Assembly (NCBI GenBank): GCA_947643225.1
Contig: CANRVH010000015.1
Coordinates: 1-35,839 of the forward strand
From: an uncultured Clostridia bacterium
GTDB lineage: Bacteria > Bacillota_I > Bacilli_A > RF39 > UBA660
Direction of reading: 5' to 3'
Length of the DNA: 35,839 nucleotides
Of the stretch, positions 24,275 to 32,738 are shown piece after piece. Position 1 is the first letter of the stretch. The number at the start of each line of letters is the position of its first letter. The notes under the pieces are model-generated. The model saw only the letters and a program-made list of their open reading frames with translations, was not told where the DNA came from and made no database searches. The position numbers and the translations under genes are program-made.

Positions 24275-24620
24275 TATTTTAGACAAACGCGGTATTCTTT
24301 AAGAATATTGAGGAAAGTCCATGCTCACACAGACTGTGATGTTTGTAGTGTTCGTGCTTAGGGAAAAAATAACCTAAGGTAGAGATTTCTAACGACGGAG
24401 AAATAGTCTAATTCTTTGATATGATTATTTCTCATAAAGTGCCACAGTGACGAATTCTTAAGAAATTAAGAAGTGAAACGAGGTAAACTCCACGAGTGAG
24501 AAACCCAAATTATGGTAGGGGAGCTTTAACAAGGGAATAAGAACTGAGTTAGGGACTGAGTAATCAGTAGATAGATGTTTGTCACCTTTTAAAGGTACAG
24601 AACATGGCTTATTAAATATT
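24273..24620 (+). ncRNA. rnpB: RNase P RNA, Bacillus class B
   Basis: The catalytic RNA of RNase P trims the 5' leader of tRNA precursors. The universally conserved GAGGAAAGTCC is at 24310-24320 and its partner block ACAGAACATGGCTTA is at 24597-24611. The ends pair as helix P1 (AATATTT 24273-24279 with AAATATT 24614-24620). The 348-base length, internal GAAACGAGGTAAACTCCACG-type segment and neighbour gpsB fit the Bacillus type. Helix P1 overlaps the gpsB stop codon, so the RNA is probably cut from a gpsB transcript or starts very close to it. Ends are estimated to within a few bases. Confidence 0.96.
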
Positions 24621-24646
24621 ATTTGTAAATAAAGAGGTGTTATATT

Positions 24647-25147
24647 TTGAAAGAGTTAGGCAGTTATTTAAAGCGAACTAGAATTTCTAATGGAGTTAGT
24701 TTAGAAGAGGCAGCTGATGATATGGGGCTTTCAATGACACAACTTGAAAATATAGAAAGTGGAAATACTAAAGCATTTAAGGATATCTATGAATTAAAAG
24801 AAGATATTAAGTTTTATGCTAAATATTTGGGACTTGATCCTGATGAAGTTATGGATATTTTTAATGATTTTTTATTTGAGAAAACTTCAAAAATTTCTTT
24901 GGAGGATATCAAACAAGCACAAGCTAAAGCAGCTTTAAAAGAACGTGAAGAAAAAAGTAAAGTACGTTCTCCTTATACTATTATTAGAAGAAAAAGAATC
25001 GATGTGTGGCCAGTTCTTATTTGGTTTGGAGTAGTGTTACTTGCTATTTCTTTAGCTTTAATTGTAGTTAAAAATATTAATCAAGAGCCAATTAGAAGTA
25101 GTGAACTTAAAGGTTCTATGGAGGAAGTTTATGAATTTACCAAATAA
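24647..25147 (+). CDS. rodZ: RodZ-like membrane-anchored HTH protein
   Basis: RodZ links the MreB cytoskeleton to the membrane for rod-shape growth. The 166-residue protein has an XRE-like N-terminal domain (LGSYLKRTRISNGVSLEEAA, then MGLSMTQLENIESG), a charged linker and one membrane helix (about residues 119-141). Only about 25 residues lie beyond it, so the usual external beta domain is missing. It begins at TTG after AAGAGGTG. It precedes pgsA, as ymfM does in Bacillus, and overlaps it by 17 bases. Confidence 0.82.
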   Translation: MKELGSYLKRTRISNGVSLEEAADDMGLSMTQLENIESGNTKAFKDIYELKEDIKFYAKYLGLDPDEVMDIFNDFLFEKTSKISLEDIKQAQAKAALKEREEKSKVRSPYTIIRRKRIDVWPVLIWFGVVLLAISLALIVVKNINQEPIRSSELKGSMEEVYEFTK

Positions 25148-25733
25148 GTTAACTGTACTTAGAATTATTTTAACATTTGTTATTATTTTACTTTTGGTTT
25201 TTCCCTTTTATTCAGTAGGAATTTATTTACCACAATTTTCTGTAAATGGTGTTGTTGTTAAAATTCAATATATTTTATCGGGAGTTTTATTTATTATTGC
25301 TAGTCTTACTGATTTTTTGGATGGGTATTTGGCAAGAAAGAATAATCAAGTAACTGATCTTGGAAAAATGCTTGATGCTATTGCTGATAAAATTTTAGTT
25401 AATCCTATTTTGATTATTTTGGCTTGTCAGGGATTTGTTCATGTATTAGTTCCAGTTATTGTTGTATTAAGAGATATTATTGTTAATGCGATTAAGATGC
25501 AGGCTGCTAGTAGTGGTAAAGTGGTAGCAGCAATTAAGAGTGGGAAGATTAAGACTGCATCATTAATGGTTGGTACTGTTCTTGTGTTTTTTTATAATAT
25601 ACCATTTGAATTTATTGGTTTAGATGTTGCAGATTTTTTACTTCTTATTGGTACAGTAATGTCTTTTATTTCTGCCGTTCAATACTTTCTGCTTAATAAA
25701 AATATATTATTTTCAAAAAAGGAAACTTTATAA
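25131..25733 (+). CDS. pgsA: CDP-diacylglycerol-glycerol-3-phosphate phosphatidyltransferase
   Basis: PgsA makes phosphatidylglycerophosphate, the committed step to phosphatidylglycerol, in the cytoplasmic membrane. The CDP-alcohol phosphotransferase signature is complete: DFLDGYLARKNNQVTDLGKM followed by LDAIADK (D-x2-DG-x2-AR...G-x3-D-x3-D). Four to five hydrophobic helices surround it. I chose the ATG at 25131, because GGAGGAAG sits just upstream and NLPNKLTVLR is the normal N-terminus; this gives 200 residues. In Bacillus cinA lies between pgsA and recA; here it is absent. Confidence 0.95.
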   Translation: MNLPNKLTVLRIILTFVIILLLVFPFYSVGIYLPQFSVNGVVVKIQYILSGVLFIIASLTDFLDGYLARKNNQVTDLGKMLDAIADKILVNPILIILACQGFVHVLVPVIVVLRDIIVNAIKMQAASSGKVVAAIKSGKIKTASLMVGTVLVFFYNIPFEFIGLDVADFLLLIGTVMSFISAVQYFLLNKNILFSKKETL

Positions 25734-25743
25734 TTTATTTCTA

Positions 25744-25778
25744 AAACTAGTGTAAATTTGATATTTCACTGGTTTTTT
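25744..25778 (+). terminator. Intrinsic terminator after pgsA
   Basis: AAACTAGTG pairs with CACTGGTTT (one wobble pair), extended by A/T pairs in the loop region, and is followed by a T run. It separates rodZ-pgsA from recA. Confidence 0.7.
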
Positions 25779-25818
25779 GTTAATTTGATTATTATTTTTT
25801 ACTGAAAAAATCATTTTA

Positions 25819-25832
25819 CGAATTTTTGTTCG
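25819..25832 (+). promoter_or_regulatory. LexA-type SOS box upstream of recA
   Basis: CGAATTTTTGTTCG matches the Gram-positive SOS consensus CGAAC-N4-GTTCG at nine of ten fixed positions. It lies ten bases before the recA -35 element, so recA should be induced by DNA damage through a LexA repressor encoded elsewhere. Confidence 0.75.
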
Positions 25833-25841
25833 AAAAAACTC

Positions 25842-25870
25842 TTGCAATTTTTAATTTTATATTATAAAAT
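25842..25870 (+). promoter_or_regulatory. recA promoter
   Basis: TTGCAA (25842-25847) and TAAAAT (25865-25870) with a 17-base spacer lie 31 bases before the recA start codon. Confidence 0.6.
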
Positions 25871-25900
25871 TGATTTGTAAGGATTTTTAGGAGGAGACAG

Positions 25901-26926
25901 ATGAAAAAAACAGAAAAAAAAGAAAGTAATAAGGCTTTAGACCAAGTCCTATTAGATATAGAAAAACAGTTTGGTAAGGGTTCTATTATGAAATTAGGAG
26001 AAAGTACTCATATGAAAGTAGATGTTATTTCTAGTGGGTGTTTATCTCTTGATATTGCTTTGGGTGTAGGAGGTTATCCTAGGGGTAGAATTGTTGAAAT
26101 ATATGGACCTGAATCAAGTGGAAAAACCACATTTGCTTTACAGGCGATTGCTTCCGTTCAAAAGTCTGGTGGAAGAGCAGCATTTATTGATGCAGAACAT
26201 GCTCTTGATCCTGTTTATGCTGAAAAATTAGGGGTTAATATTAATGAATTGTTACTTAGTCAACCAGATACTGGTGAGCAAGCTTTAGAGATTTGTGATG
26301 CGTTGGTTAAAAGTGAAGCAATTAGTATTATTGTTATTGATTCTGTAGCTGCACTTGTACCACAAGCTGAAATCGATGGAGAAATGGGTGATACTCATGT
26401 CGGTCTTCAGGCAAGATTAATGAGTCAAGCTTTAAGAAAACTTGCTGGTACAATTAATCGAACAAATACAATAGCTATTTTTATTAATCAATTACGTGAG
26501 AAGGTTGGAGTAATGTTTGGAAATCCTGAGACTACTACAGGTGGACGGGCTTTGAAGTTTTACTCAACTATTCGACTAGAAGTTAGAAGAAATGAACAAC
26601 TTAAAATGGGTGATGGTGTTGTTGGAAATAAGACTACTGTCAAAGTTGTTAAGAATAAGGTAGCCCCTCCATTTAAGTCTGCTGTTGTTGATATTATGTA
26701 TGGCGAAGGGGTTAGTAGAGCAGGAGAAATTATTGATTTAGGGGTAGAAGCTGGTGTTATAGATAAAACAGGTGCTTGGTATTCTTATCAAGGCGAAAAA
26801 TTAGGTCAAGGAAAAGAAAATGTTAAGCTACTTCTTAAAGATAATCCTGAGTTAAGAAATGAATTAGAAAAGAAAGTCAGGGAATATTATCAAATTTCTT
26901 TAGATAGTGATCAGGGAACTAAATAG
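25901..26926 (+). CDS. recA: RecA recombinase
   Basis: RecA forms ATP-dependent filaments on single-stranded DNA for strand exchange, and stimulates LexA self-cleavage. The 341-residue protein has a Walker A loop GPESSGKTT near residue 68, [11 protein letters not shown] (Walker B), the L2 region [19 protein letters not shown] and the C-terminal [12 protein letters not shown] motif. The full-length frame follows GGAGGAGACAG. It has its own SOS-controlled promoter and a terminator, so it is a single-gene unit. Confidence 0.99.
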   Translation: MKKTEKKESNKALDQVLLDIEKQFGKGSIMKLGESTHMKVDVISSGCLSLDIALGVGGYPRGRIVEIYGPESSGKTTFALQAIASVQKSGGRAAFIDAEHALDPVYAEKLGVNINELLLSQPDTGEQALEICDALVKSEAISIIVIDSVAALVPQAEIDGEMGDTHVGLQARLMSQALRKLAGTINRTNTIAIFINQLREKVGVMFGNPETTTGGRALKFYSTIRLEVRRNEQLKMGDGVVGNKTTVKVVKNKVAPPFKSAVVDIMYGEGVSRAGEIIDLGVEAGVIDKTGAWYSYQGEKLGQGKENVKLLLKDNPELRNELEKKVREYYQISLDSDQGTK

Positions 26927-26946
26927 AATAGTTTCCTTTTTTTTTT
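26914..26946 (+). terminator. Intrinsic terminator of recA
   Basis: GGAACTA pairs with TAGTTTCC (one bulge) around AATAGAA and is followed by ten T. The stem overlaps the recA stop codon. Confidence 0.75.
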
Positions 26947-26964
26947 ATTCTCATAAGTTATAAT

Positions 26965-28377
26965 ATGAAAAGATTAAATGAAATTATTAAGTGTAATTAT
27001 GATATTCCTATTAGGGGAATACAAACTGATTCTAGAAAAGTTCAAAAAGGAGATTTATTTATAGCAGTCAAGGGTTTTCATGTTGATCATCATCAATTTA
27101 TTGACGAGGCAATTCAAAATGGGGCTGTTGCAGTTATAGGATGTTTGGATCTTAAAATTGATGTCATTTATATTCAAGTTGAGAATGTTAATGATATTTT
27201 GAATGAGGTATTATCTAATTATTATGATCATGTGGAAGAGCAATTTAGGTTTATAGGAATAACGGGTACTGATGGGAAAACAACCTCAGCAACTATTGTA
27301 TCTAAAATTTTAGATTGTGCTTATATAGGAACAAATGGTGTATCTTATCAAGAATATTATTTTTCGTGTAGTAATACTACTCCTGAGATTTGTGAATTAT
27401 ATGAGTGTTTGGATCGATTATATAATTTAGGCTGTAAATTAATTGTTATGGAGGTGTCAAGTGAAGCCCTTCTTCATGGAAGAGTCGATCATTTAAAATT
27501 TGATCTTGTCTCCTTTACAAATATAACGGAGGATCATTTAAATATTCATCAAAGTATGAAAAACTATATTGATGCAAAGAAAAAACTGTTTTCTCTTGTT
27601 AAAAAAAATGGTTTCTCTATACTAAATATAGATGATTATCATTATTTTAATGTCAAAGATTGTTGTAAAAGTGATGTTTATACTTATGGAAAAGATAGTC
27701 AAGCAGATTTTCAAATTTGTAAAATTGACTGTCAAGAAAATTCGACTAATTTTGATCTTCAATTTTTAGATTCTTCCTATTCTATTTATAGTAAGTTAAT
27801 AGGTGAGTATAATGTTTATAATTTAGCACTTGCTTTTGCTATTTGTTCTTTAATTGGAACAGATATTCCTATTATTGTTCGTAAAATAAAAGAGATTGAT
27901 CATATTATTGGTAGGGGTGAAAAGTTGGAGTTTGGTCAAAATTATACAATTATTTTGGATTATGCTCATACTTACAATGGAATATATCACATTATTTCTA
28001 ATTTAAAGAAGTTTCATTATAAAAAAATTACTGTTGTCACAGGTGCAGCAGGAGGTAGAGAGAAAGAAAAAAGAGCAAAAATAGGAAAAATGCTTCTTGA
28101 GAATGTTGATCATGTTATTTTTACTATGGATGATCCTAGGTATGAGAGTGTTAATTCGATTATTGATGATCTATTAAGTGATACGAATTTAATTAATTAT
28201 GAAAGAGTAATTGATCGTAGTAAAGCAATTATTAAGGCTTTTAATGATGCGAAAGAAGGAGAACTTGTTCTAATATTGGGTAAAGGAAGAGATGATTATA
28301 TGGCAATTGAGGATGAAAAAATAAATTACTGTGATTATGATGTTATCTGTGAGTATTTCAAAGACAGTTTCGCTTGA
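26965..28377 (+). CDS. murE: MurE-type UDP-MurNAc-tripeptide synthetase
   Basis: Mur ligase that would add the third amino acid to UDP-MurNAc-L-Ala-D-Glu in the cytosol. The layout is complete: an N-terminal MurE domain with TDSRKVQKGDLFIAVKG, the ATP loop GTDGKTTS (residues 101-108), EVSSEALLHGRVDHL, the TNITEDHLNIH carbamyl-Lys region, DYAHTYNG and TGAAGGREKEKR. The specificity site reads DDPR near residue 392, where DNPR marks meso-DAP enzymes; I cannot tell whether DAP or Lys is used. No Shine-Dalgarno precedes the ATG, and TATAAT abuts it directly, so the start or the mode of initiation is unusual. The 470-residue length is normal. Confidence 0.88.
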   Translation: MKRLNEIIKCNYDIPIRGIQTDSRKVQKGDLFIAVKGFHVDHHQFIDEAIQNGAVAVIGCLDLKIDVIYIQVENVNDILNEVLSNYYDHVEEQFRFIGITGTDGKTTSATIVSKILDCAYIGTNGVSYQEYYFSCSNTTPEICELYECLDRLYNLGCKLIVMEVSSEALLHGRVDHLKFDLVSFTNITEDHLNIHQSMKNYIDAKKKLFSLVKKNGFSILNIDDYHYFNVKDCCKSDVYTYGKDSQADFQICKIDCQENSTNFDLQFLDSSYSIYSKLIGEYNVYNLALAFAICSLIGTDIPIIVRKIKEIDHIIGRGEKLEFGQNYTIILDYAHTYNGIYHIISNLKKFHYKKITVVTGAAGGREKEKRAKIGKMLLENVDHVIFTMDDPRYESVNSIIDDLLSDTNLINYERVIDRSKAIIKAFNDAKEGELVLILGKGRDDYMAIEDEKINYCDYDVICEYFKDSFA

Positions 28378-28402
28378 CAAGTGGTTAAAAGACTTTTAAA
28401 AT
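28374..28402 (+). promoter_or_regulatory. Promoter of rny
   Basis: TTGACA (28374-28379) overlaps the murE stop codon and is followed after 17 bases by TAAAAT (28397-28402). A second TATAAT-like element lies near 28436. Confidence 0.65.
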
Positions 28403-28460
28403 AAAAGTGGATAATAATTTAAATATTGTTTAAATATATAATCTAGAAATGGAGGAAGTA

Positions 28461-30014
28461 ATGAATGAAGTAATATTCTCCATTTTACTTTTAATCATTG
28501 GATTAGTTATTGGTATAGGCTTAACTATTTTATTTGGATATATTAGAAAACATAGTGCTTCAAAAGAAGCAGAGAGTATTTTGCAAAATGCTAGAATTAA
28601 TGCAGAAAAGCGTGTAAAAGAAGCTATGGATGAACAACGTAGGGAAGTAGAAAAGATAAAAAAAGAAGGCTTAGAGGAACTAAAGGAAAAGAAAGTTGAA
28701 TTGAAAAATAGTGAAGAGCGACTTTTACAACGCGAAGCTAGTATGGATAAGAGAGATGAACTTTATCAGAAAAGGGAAAGTATCTTAGATGATAAAGAGG
28801 AAAAATTAAATGATAGAATAGAAGAAATTCAAGAAGAAAAAAGTAAAGTGGATGAAATAAAAAATGAACAATTGAAACTACTTCAAAAAATAGCAGGCTT
28901 TGACCAAGAAAAGGCGAGAACAATGTTAATGGATGAAGTAAAAAGTGATATGTCTAGAGAGATTACGCAATATATTAAGGAGCAGGAACAAGAGGCTAAG
29001 TTGGTTGTTGATAAAAAGGCTAAGGAAATGCTTGTTGCTTCTATGCAAAGATATGCTGCTGATATTGCAAGTGACCAGACCGTCACTGTTGTTGATTTAC
29101 CTAATGATGATATGAAAGGTAGAATTATTGGTAGAGAGGGAAGGAATATTAGAACAATTGAAGCGGTTACAGGAGTTGATTTAATTATTGATGATACACC
29201 TGAAGCTGTTGTTGTTTCTAGTTTTGATCCTTTAAGACGCGAGATTGCAAGAGTAACACTTGAAACTTTAATTAAGGATGGGAGAATTCATCCTACTAGA
29301 ATAGAAGAAATTTATGATAAAGTTAGCAAAGAGATGAAAGAAAAAATTATTGAATATGGAAATGATATTTTATTTGAACTGGGAATCACTAAAATGGATC
29401 CAAGTTTAATTGAAATTGTTGGGAAACTTCATTTTCGAACTAGCTATGGTCAAAATGCTTTGCAACATTCTATGGAAGTTGCTCAACTTTCTGGTGTTAT
29501 TGCTAGTGAACTTGGAGAAGATGTTATGCTTGCTAAAAGGGCTGGTCTTTTGCATGATATTGGTAAAGCGATAGATCATGATATTGAAGGTAGTCATGTT
29601 GAACTTGGTATTAATATAGCAAATAAATTTCATGAAGATCAGGTTGTTGTCAATGCTATAGCCTCTCATCATGGTGATAGTGATGCTACTAGTGTGATCT
29701 CTAATATTGTAGCGATTGCTGATACCTTAAGTGCATCTCGTCCAGGTGCTAGAAATGATTCTTTGGAGAATTATATTCAAAGACTTTCGCAACTTGAAGA
29801 AATTGGTAATGATATTGAGGGTGTTGAGAAAACTTATGCTTTACAGGCTGGTAGAGAACTTAGAGTAGTTGTAAAACCTGAAGAGGTGGATGATTTAACA
29901 GCTCATCAAATAGCAAGAAATGTTAAAGAAAAAATTGAAGAATCTATGAAGTATCCTGGTACAATAAAAATTACTGTTGTAAGAGAAACTAGAGCAACGG
30001 AAGAGGCTAAGTAG
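28461..30014 (+). CDS. rny: Ribonuclease Y
   Basis: RNase Y is the membrane-anchored endonuclease that starts mRNA decay in many Gram-positives. From the ATG at 28461 (517 residues) the protein has an N-terminal membrane helix (residues 3-25), a long coiled coil (about 30-180), and a KH domain with GRIIGREGRNIRTIEAVTG. An HD domain follows with HSMEVAQLSG and LLHDIGKAIDH. GGAGG (28452-28456) supports this start over an ATG four codons earlier, which overlaps the site. It follows recA-murE, close to the recA-pbpX-rny order of Bacillus. Confidence 0.97.
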   Translation: MNEVIFSILLLIIGLVIGIGLTILFGYIRKHSASKEAESILQNARINAEKRVKEAMDEQRREVEKIKKEGLEELKEKKVELKNSEERLLQREASMDKRDELYQKRESILDDKEEKLNDRIEEIQEEKSKVDEIKNEQLKLLQKIAGFDQEKARTMLMDEVKSDMSREITQYIKEQEQEAKLVVDKKAKEMLVASMQRYAADIASDQTVTVVDLPNDDMKGRIIGREGRNIRTIEAVTGVDLIIDDTPEAVVVSSFDPLRREIARVTLETLIKDGRIHPTRIEEIYDKVSKEMKEKIIEYGNDILFELGITKMDPSLIEIVGKLHFRTSYGQNALQHSMEVAQLSGVIASELGEDVMLAKRAGLLHDIGKAIDHDIEGSHVELGINIANKFHEDQVVVNAIASHHGDSDATSVISNIVAIADTLSASRPGARNDSLENYIQRLSQLEEIGNDIEGVEKTYALQAGRELRVVVKPEEVDDLTAHQIARNVKEKIEESMKYPGTIKITVVRETRATEEAK

Positions 30015-30457
30015 TTTCTTTTTCTATACTATAAATTTATTTACAGACTCTTCGTATATGTTTCATAATGAGCTTAATATTTTATATCTTGATCGTTTAA
30101 ATTGATATTTAAATCAAAGAATATATGATAATATTAGTTTATTAAAAAAGAGACTGAATGAATCATTCTCTAATATCTGTGTTACTATAGATATGGTAAC
30201 TTTACACAAAGTTTTTTACACTTTCTATTTTGCTAATATCGTTTTTTAATTTACATTCATAATGTGAAAGATCATTATAAAAAATATTACCTGATAGGTT
30301 TATGTATTTTGGATATGCTTTAAAATATAGAGATTTTAGACCTAACTTAATGAGGTTTTTATTGTCTGTATTTATCATATTAAAACTTATTGGTCTATTT
30401 ATAACTAAGTTGTCTTTTCATGTTAGTATATAATATATTTAATATCATATCATATTT
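30015..30457. other. Intergenic stretch between rny and rnjA, no confident gene
   Basis: About 440 bases of very AT-rich DNA separate the convergent RNase genes. Two short frames exist. A minus-strand frame at 30202-30378 (58 residues, MINTDNKNLIKLGLKSLYFK...) has no ribosome binding site. A plus-strand frame around 30040-30247 (ILYLDRLN.., YLNQRIYDN..) is broken by one TGA. Both may be remnants of a decayed gene. I see no tRNA, riboswitch or IS end here. Confidence 0.5.
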
Positions 30458-30490
30458 AAAAAAAGCTCTATTTTGTTTCAATAGGAGCTT
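30458..30490 (-). terminator. Intrinsic terminator of rnjA
   Basis: On the minus strand AAGCTC and AATAG-AGCTT pair across the last codons (one unpaired C) and a run of seven T follows at 30458-30464. The stop codon of rnjA is in the hairpin. Confidence 0.75.
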
Positions 30491-32165
30491 CTTTTTTAAT
30501 ATCCAGAATAACTGGTAGAATAATTGGTTTTCTTCCTGTTAATTCATTGATATATGGAATTAGTTTTGATACTAATTCATTTTTTATGATTGCAAATGTT
30601 GAGCGTGGATCTGCTAGTTGTTCTTTTATGGTTTTTTCTGCTAGGATTTCTATTTTTTTAAGTAGTTCTTCATTTTCGTTTACTTGAACGAAACCTCTTG
30701 TTGTGATATTTGGTTTAATTAATAATTCTCTTTTTTTCATATCAACATTTACAATTACTACTAATATTCCATCATTTGCCATTGATTTTCTATCTTTGAT
30801 TACTGTACTTCCGATTTCTCCAATACGATTTCCATCAACATAAACATCGGCTCCTGGCATACTTTCTCCTTTAGTGATTTGATGATTGATTAAATTTAAT
30901 GTATCTCCATTTTTTATTACGAATGTATTTTCTTTTGGTATACCACAATCAATTCCTAGGTTAGCATGATGTTTTAACATACGATAATCTCCATGAAAAG
31001 GCATTAGATATTTTGGATTGATTAATCTAATCATTAATTTTAATTCCTCTTCATTAGCATGACCTGATGTATGTAAGTCACTTAGGGCTTTATTGGTATA
31101 AACACGAACACCACTTAAGTATAGTTTATTGATAATTTTTGAAATGCTTAAGGCATTTCCAGGGATAGCAGATGATGAGAATATGACGATATCATCAGGC
31201 CTTAATTTAATGTATTTGTGGCTATTAGTGGACATGCGGGAAAGTGCTGCAAGGGGTTCTCCTTGAGAACCAGTACATAGAATAGTAATTTCTCCTGGTT
31301 TGTAGTTTTTGACTTCATCTGGTGTTACTAATAGTTCTTTATGGTCGATGTATCCTCCTTCTGTTGATATTTTTATATTGTTTTCCATACTGCGTCCAAA
31401 TACACAGATTTTTCTGTTGTGTTTGAAACAGGTTTCAAAGATGTGTTTTACGCGATAAATATTTGAAGCAAAGGTTGCAATAATGATTCTTTCTTGTGGG
31501 TATAAATCAAACATTTCATTTAAGGCGTCATCTACTTTGGATTCACTTGTTGAAAATCCTTCATTTAGTGCATTGGTTGAGTCACTAATTAATAAATCTA
31601 CACCTTCATGGCCGATTTTTGCTATTTTATATAAATCAGCGACAGGTCCAATAGGAGTTAAGTCGAATTTAAAATCTCCAGTAGTTACTATTCTACCATC
31701 TGGAGTAGTTAAAGATATTCCATGGGAATCTGGAATAGAGTGAGTAGTTCTAAAAAAATCTACTTCAATTTCTCCAAATTTTAATTTTGTATCTTCTGTA
31801 TAGATATTTAAGTGATCATAGCGAATATTTCTATCTTCTAATTTTACAGCAATTAATTCTTTAGCATGTCTTGGTGCATAAATTTCTGGTATGTTAATAC
31901 TTTGTAGTAAGAAAGGAATGCTTCCTATATGATCCTCATGTCCATGTGTAATTAATAAAGCTTTTATTTTTTCTTCGTTTTCTTTTAAAAATGTAAAGTC
32001 AGGTAGAACATAATCGATTCCTAAAAGTTCACTTTCGGGAAAACTAACTCCTGCATCAATAATAACAATATTGTCTTTATGCATTACACAATACATATTT
32101 TTTCCGACTTCTCCTAAACCTCCTAAAACAACTATCTTTGTTCCATTTGGTTTTTTTACTTCCAT
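30468..32165 (-). CDS. rnjA: Ribonuclease J
   Basis: RNase J is a 5'-3' exonuclease and endonuclease of the metallo-beta-lactamase/beta-CASP family acting on mRNA and rRNA. The zinc-binding HGHEDH is at residues 74-79, with further motifs RTTHSIPDSHG, TGDFKFD, the beta-CASP ATFASNIYRV and LHTSGHANEEE. At 565 residues it is full length, including the C-terminal domain. AAAGGAG precedes the ATG. It lies convergent to rny, so two decay enzymes share the locus. J1 against J2 cannot be decided from one copy. Confidence 0.96.
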   Translation of the reverse strand: MEVKKPNGTKIVVLGGLGEVGKNMYCVMHKDNIVIIDAGVSFPESELLGIDYVLPDFTFLKENEEKIKALLITHGHEDHIGSIPFLLQSINIPEIYAPRHAKELIAVKLEDRNIRYDHLNIYTEDTKLKFGEIEVDFFRTTHSIPDSHGISLTTPDGRIVTTGDFKFDLTPIGPVADLYKIAKIGHEGVDLLISDSTNALNEGFSTSESKVDDALNEMFDLYPQERIIIATFASNIYRVKHIFETCFKHNRKICVFGRSMENNIKISTEGGYIDHKELLVTPDEVKNYKPGEITILCTGSQGEPLAALSRMSTNSHKYIKLRPDDIVIFSSSAIPGNALSISKIINKLYLSGVRVYTNKALSDLHTSGHANEEELKLMIRLINPKYLMPFHGDYRMLKHHANLGIDCGIPKENTFVIKNGDTLNLINHQITKGESMPGADVYVDGNRIGEIGSTVIKDRKSMANDGILVVIVNVDMKKRELLIKPNITTRGFVQVNENEELLKKIEILAEKTIKEQLADPRSTFAIIKNELVSKLIPYINELTGRKPIILPVILDIKKEAPIETK

Positions 32166-32274
32166 TATTTCTCCTTTCTTTCTTTATTTCTCATAAAAGA
32201 ACCAACTTTCTATATTATACACTAAATCTTTTTGTTTGTCTATTATTCTAAATTTATCTTTATTGAGAAAAAAG

Positions 32275-32732
32275 ATAAAGGTTCTTCTTATCATTTTTTA
32301 GATGCGAGGTGAACAGGAGATTAAAATTGTAAATTGTATGCTTTCTTTTTTCATATTCTAAAAAGTATTTTAATGATTCTTCTCGATTTTTATTATGGTC
32401 CTAGGGAATAGTATCCATTAGGTTTAGGAATAATTGTTATTGTTTTTTGATAATCTTCTTTTACTTTTTACTTTTTTTTAAATATTCATAATTTTTTCCT
32501 CTTAATAGATATCCCTTAGTACTTAAATTATGATCTTTTTCCATCTATTCATTTAAAAGTTCAATACCTTCTTGGTTCTTTTCTTACTAGTATAATATTT
32601 AGTAGCATCATATAGTAGCTGTTTTTTTATGAAGTCTTCTTTTTATAGTCTAGAAGAGCTTAGTAATAGTCTATATTTCATAGTCATTTAATTGTTGTAG
32701 AGCATATTCTGTTTGTTCAAATTCATCTCTTT
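32275..32732 (-). pseudogene. Decayed TPR-repeat gene
   Basis: Minus-strand fragments in different frames read as a TPR protein: KRDEFEQTEYALQQLNDYE, then KYYTSK, then GYLLRGKNYEYLKK, then KEDYQKTITIIPKPNGYYSL, then REESLKYFLEYEKRKH. Several stops and frameshifts break it. The LLRGKNYEYLKK..KEDYQKTITIIP segment fits the TPR pattern. It follows the large helical-repeat gene on the same strand and may be a broken relative or its former 3' part. The remaining bases up to 32165 show no gene. Confidence 0.65.
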
Positions 32733-32738
32733 TAGGTT

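Noticed and set aside
30202-30378. 58-residue minus-strand frame as a real gene
   Set aside because: No ribosome binding site, no recognised family, and it overlaps a plus-strand remnant of equal quality. It is described only as intergenic content.
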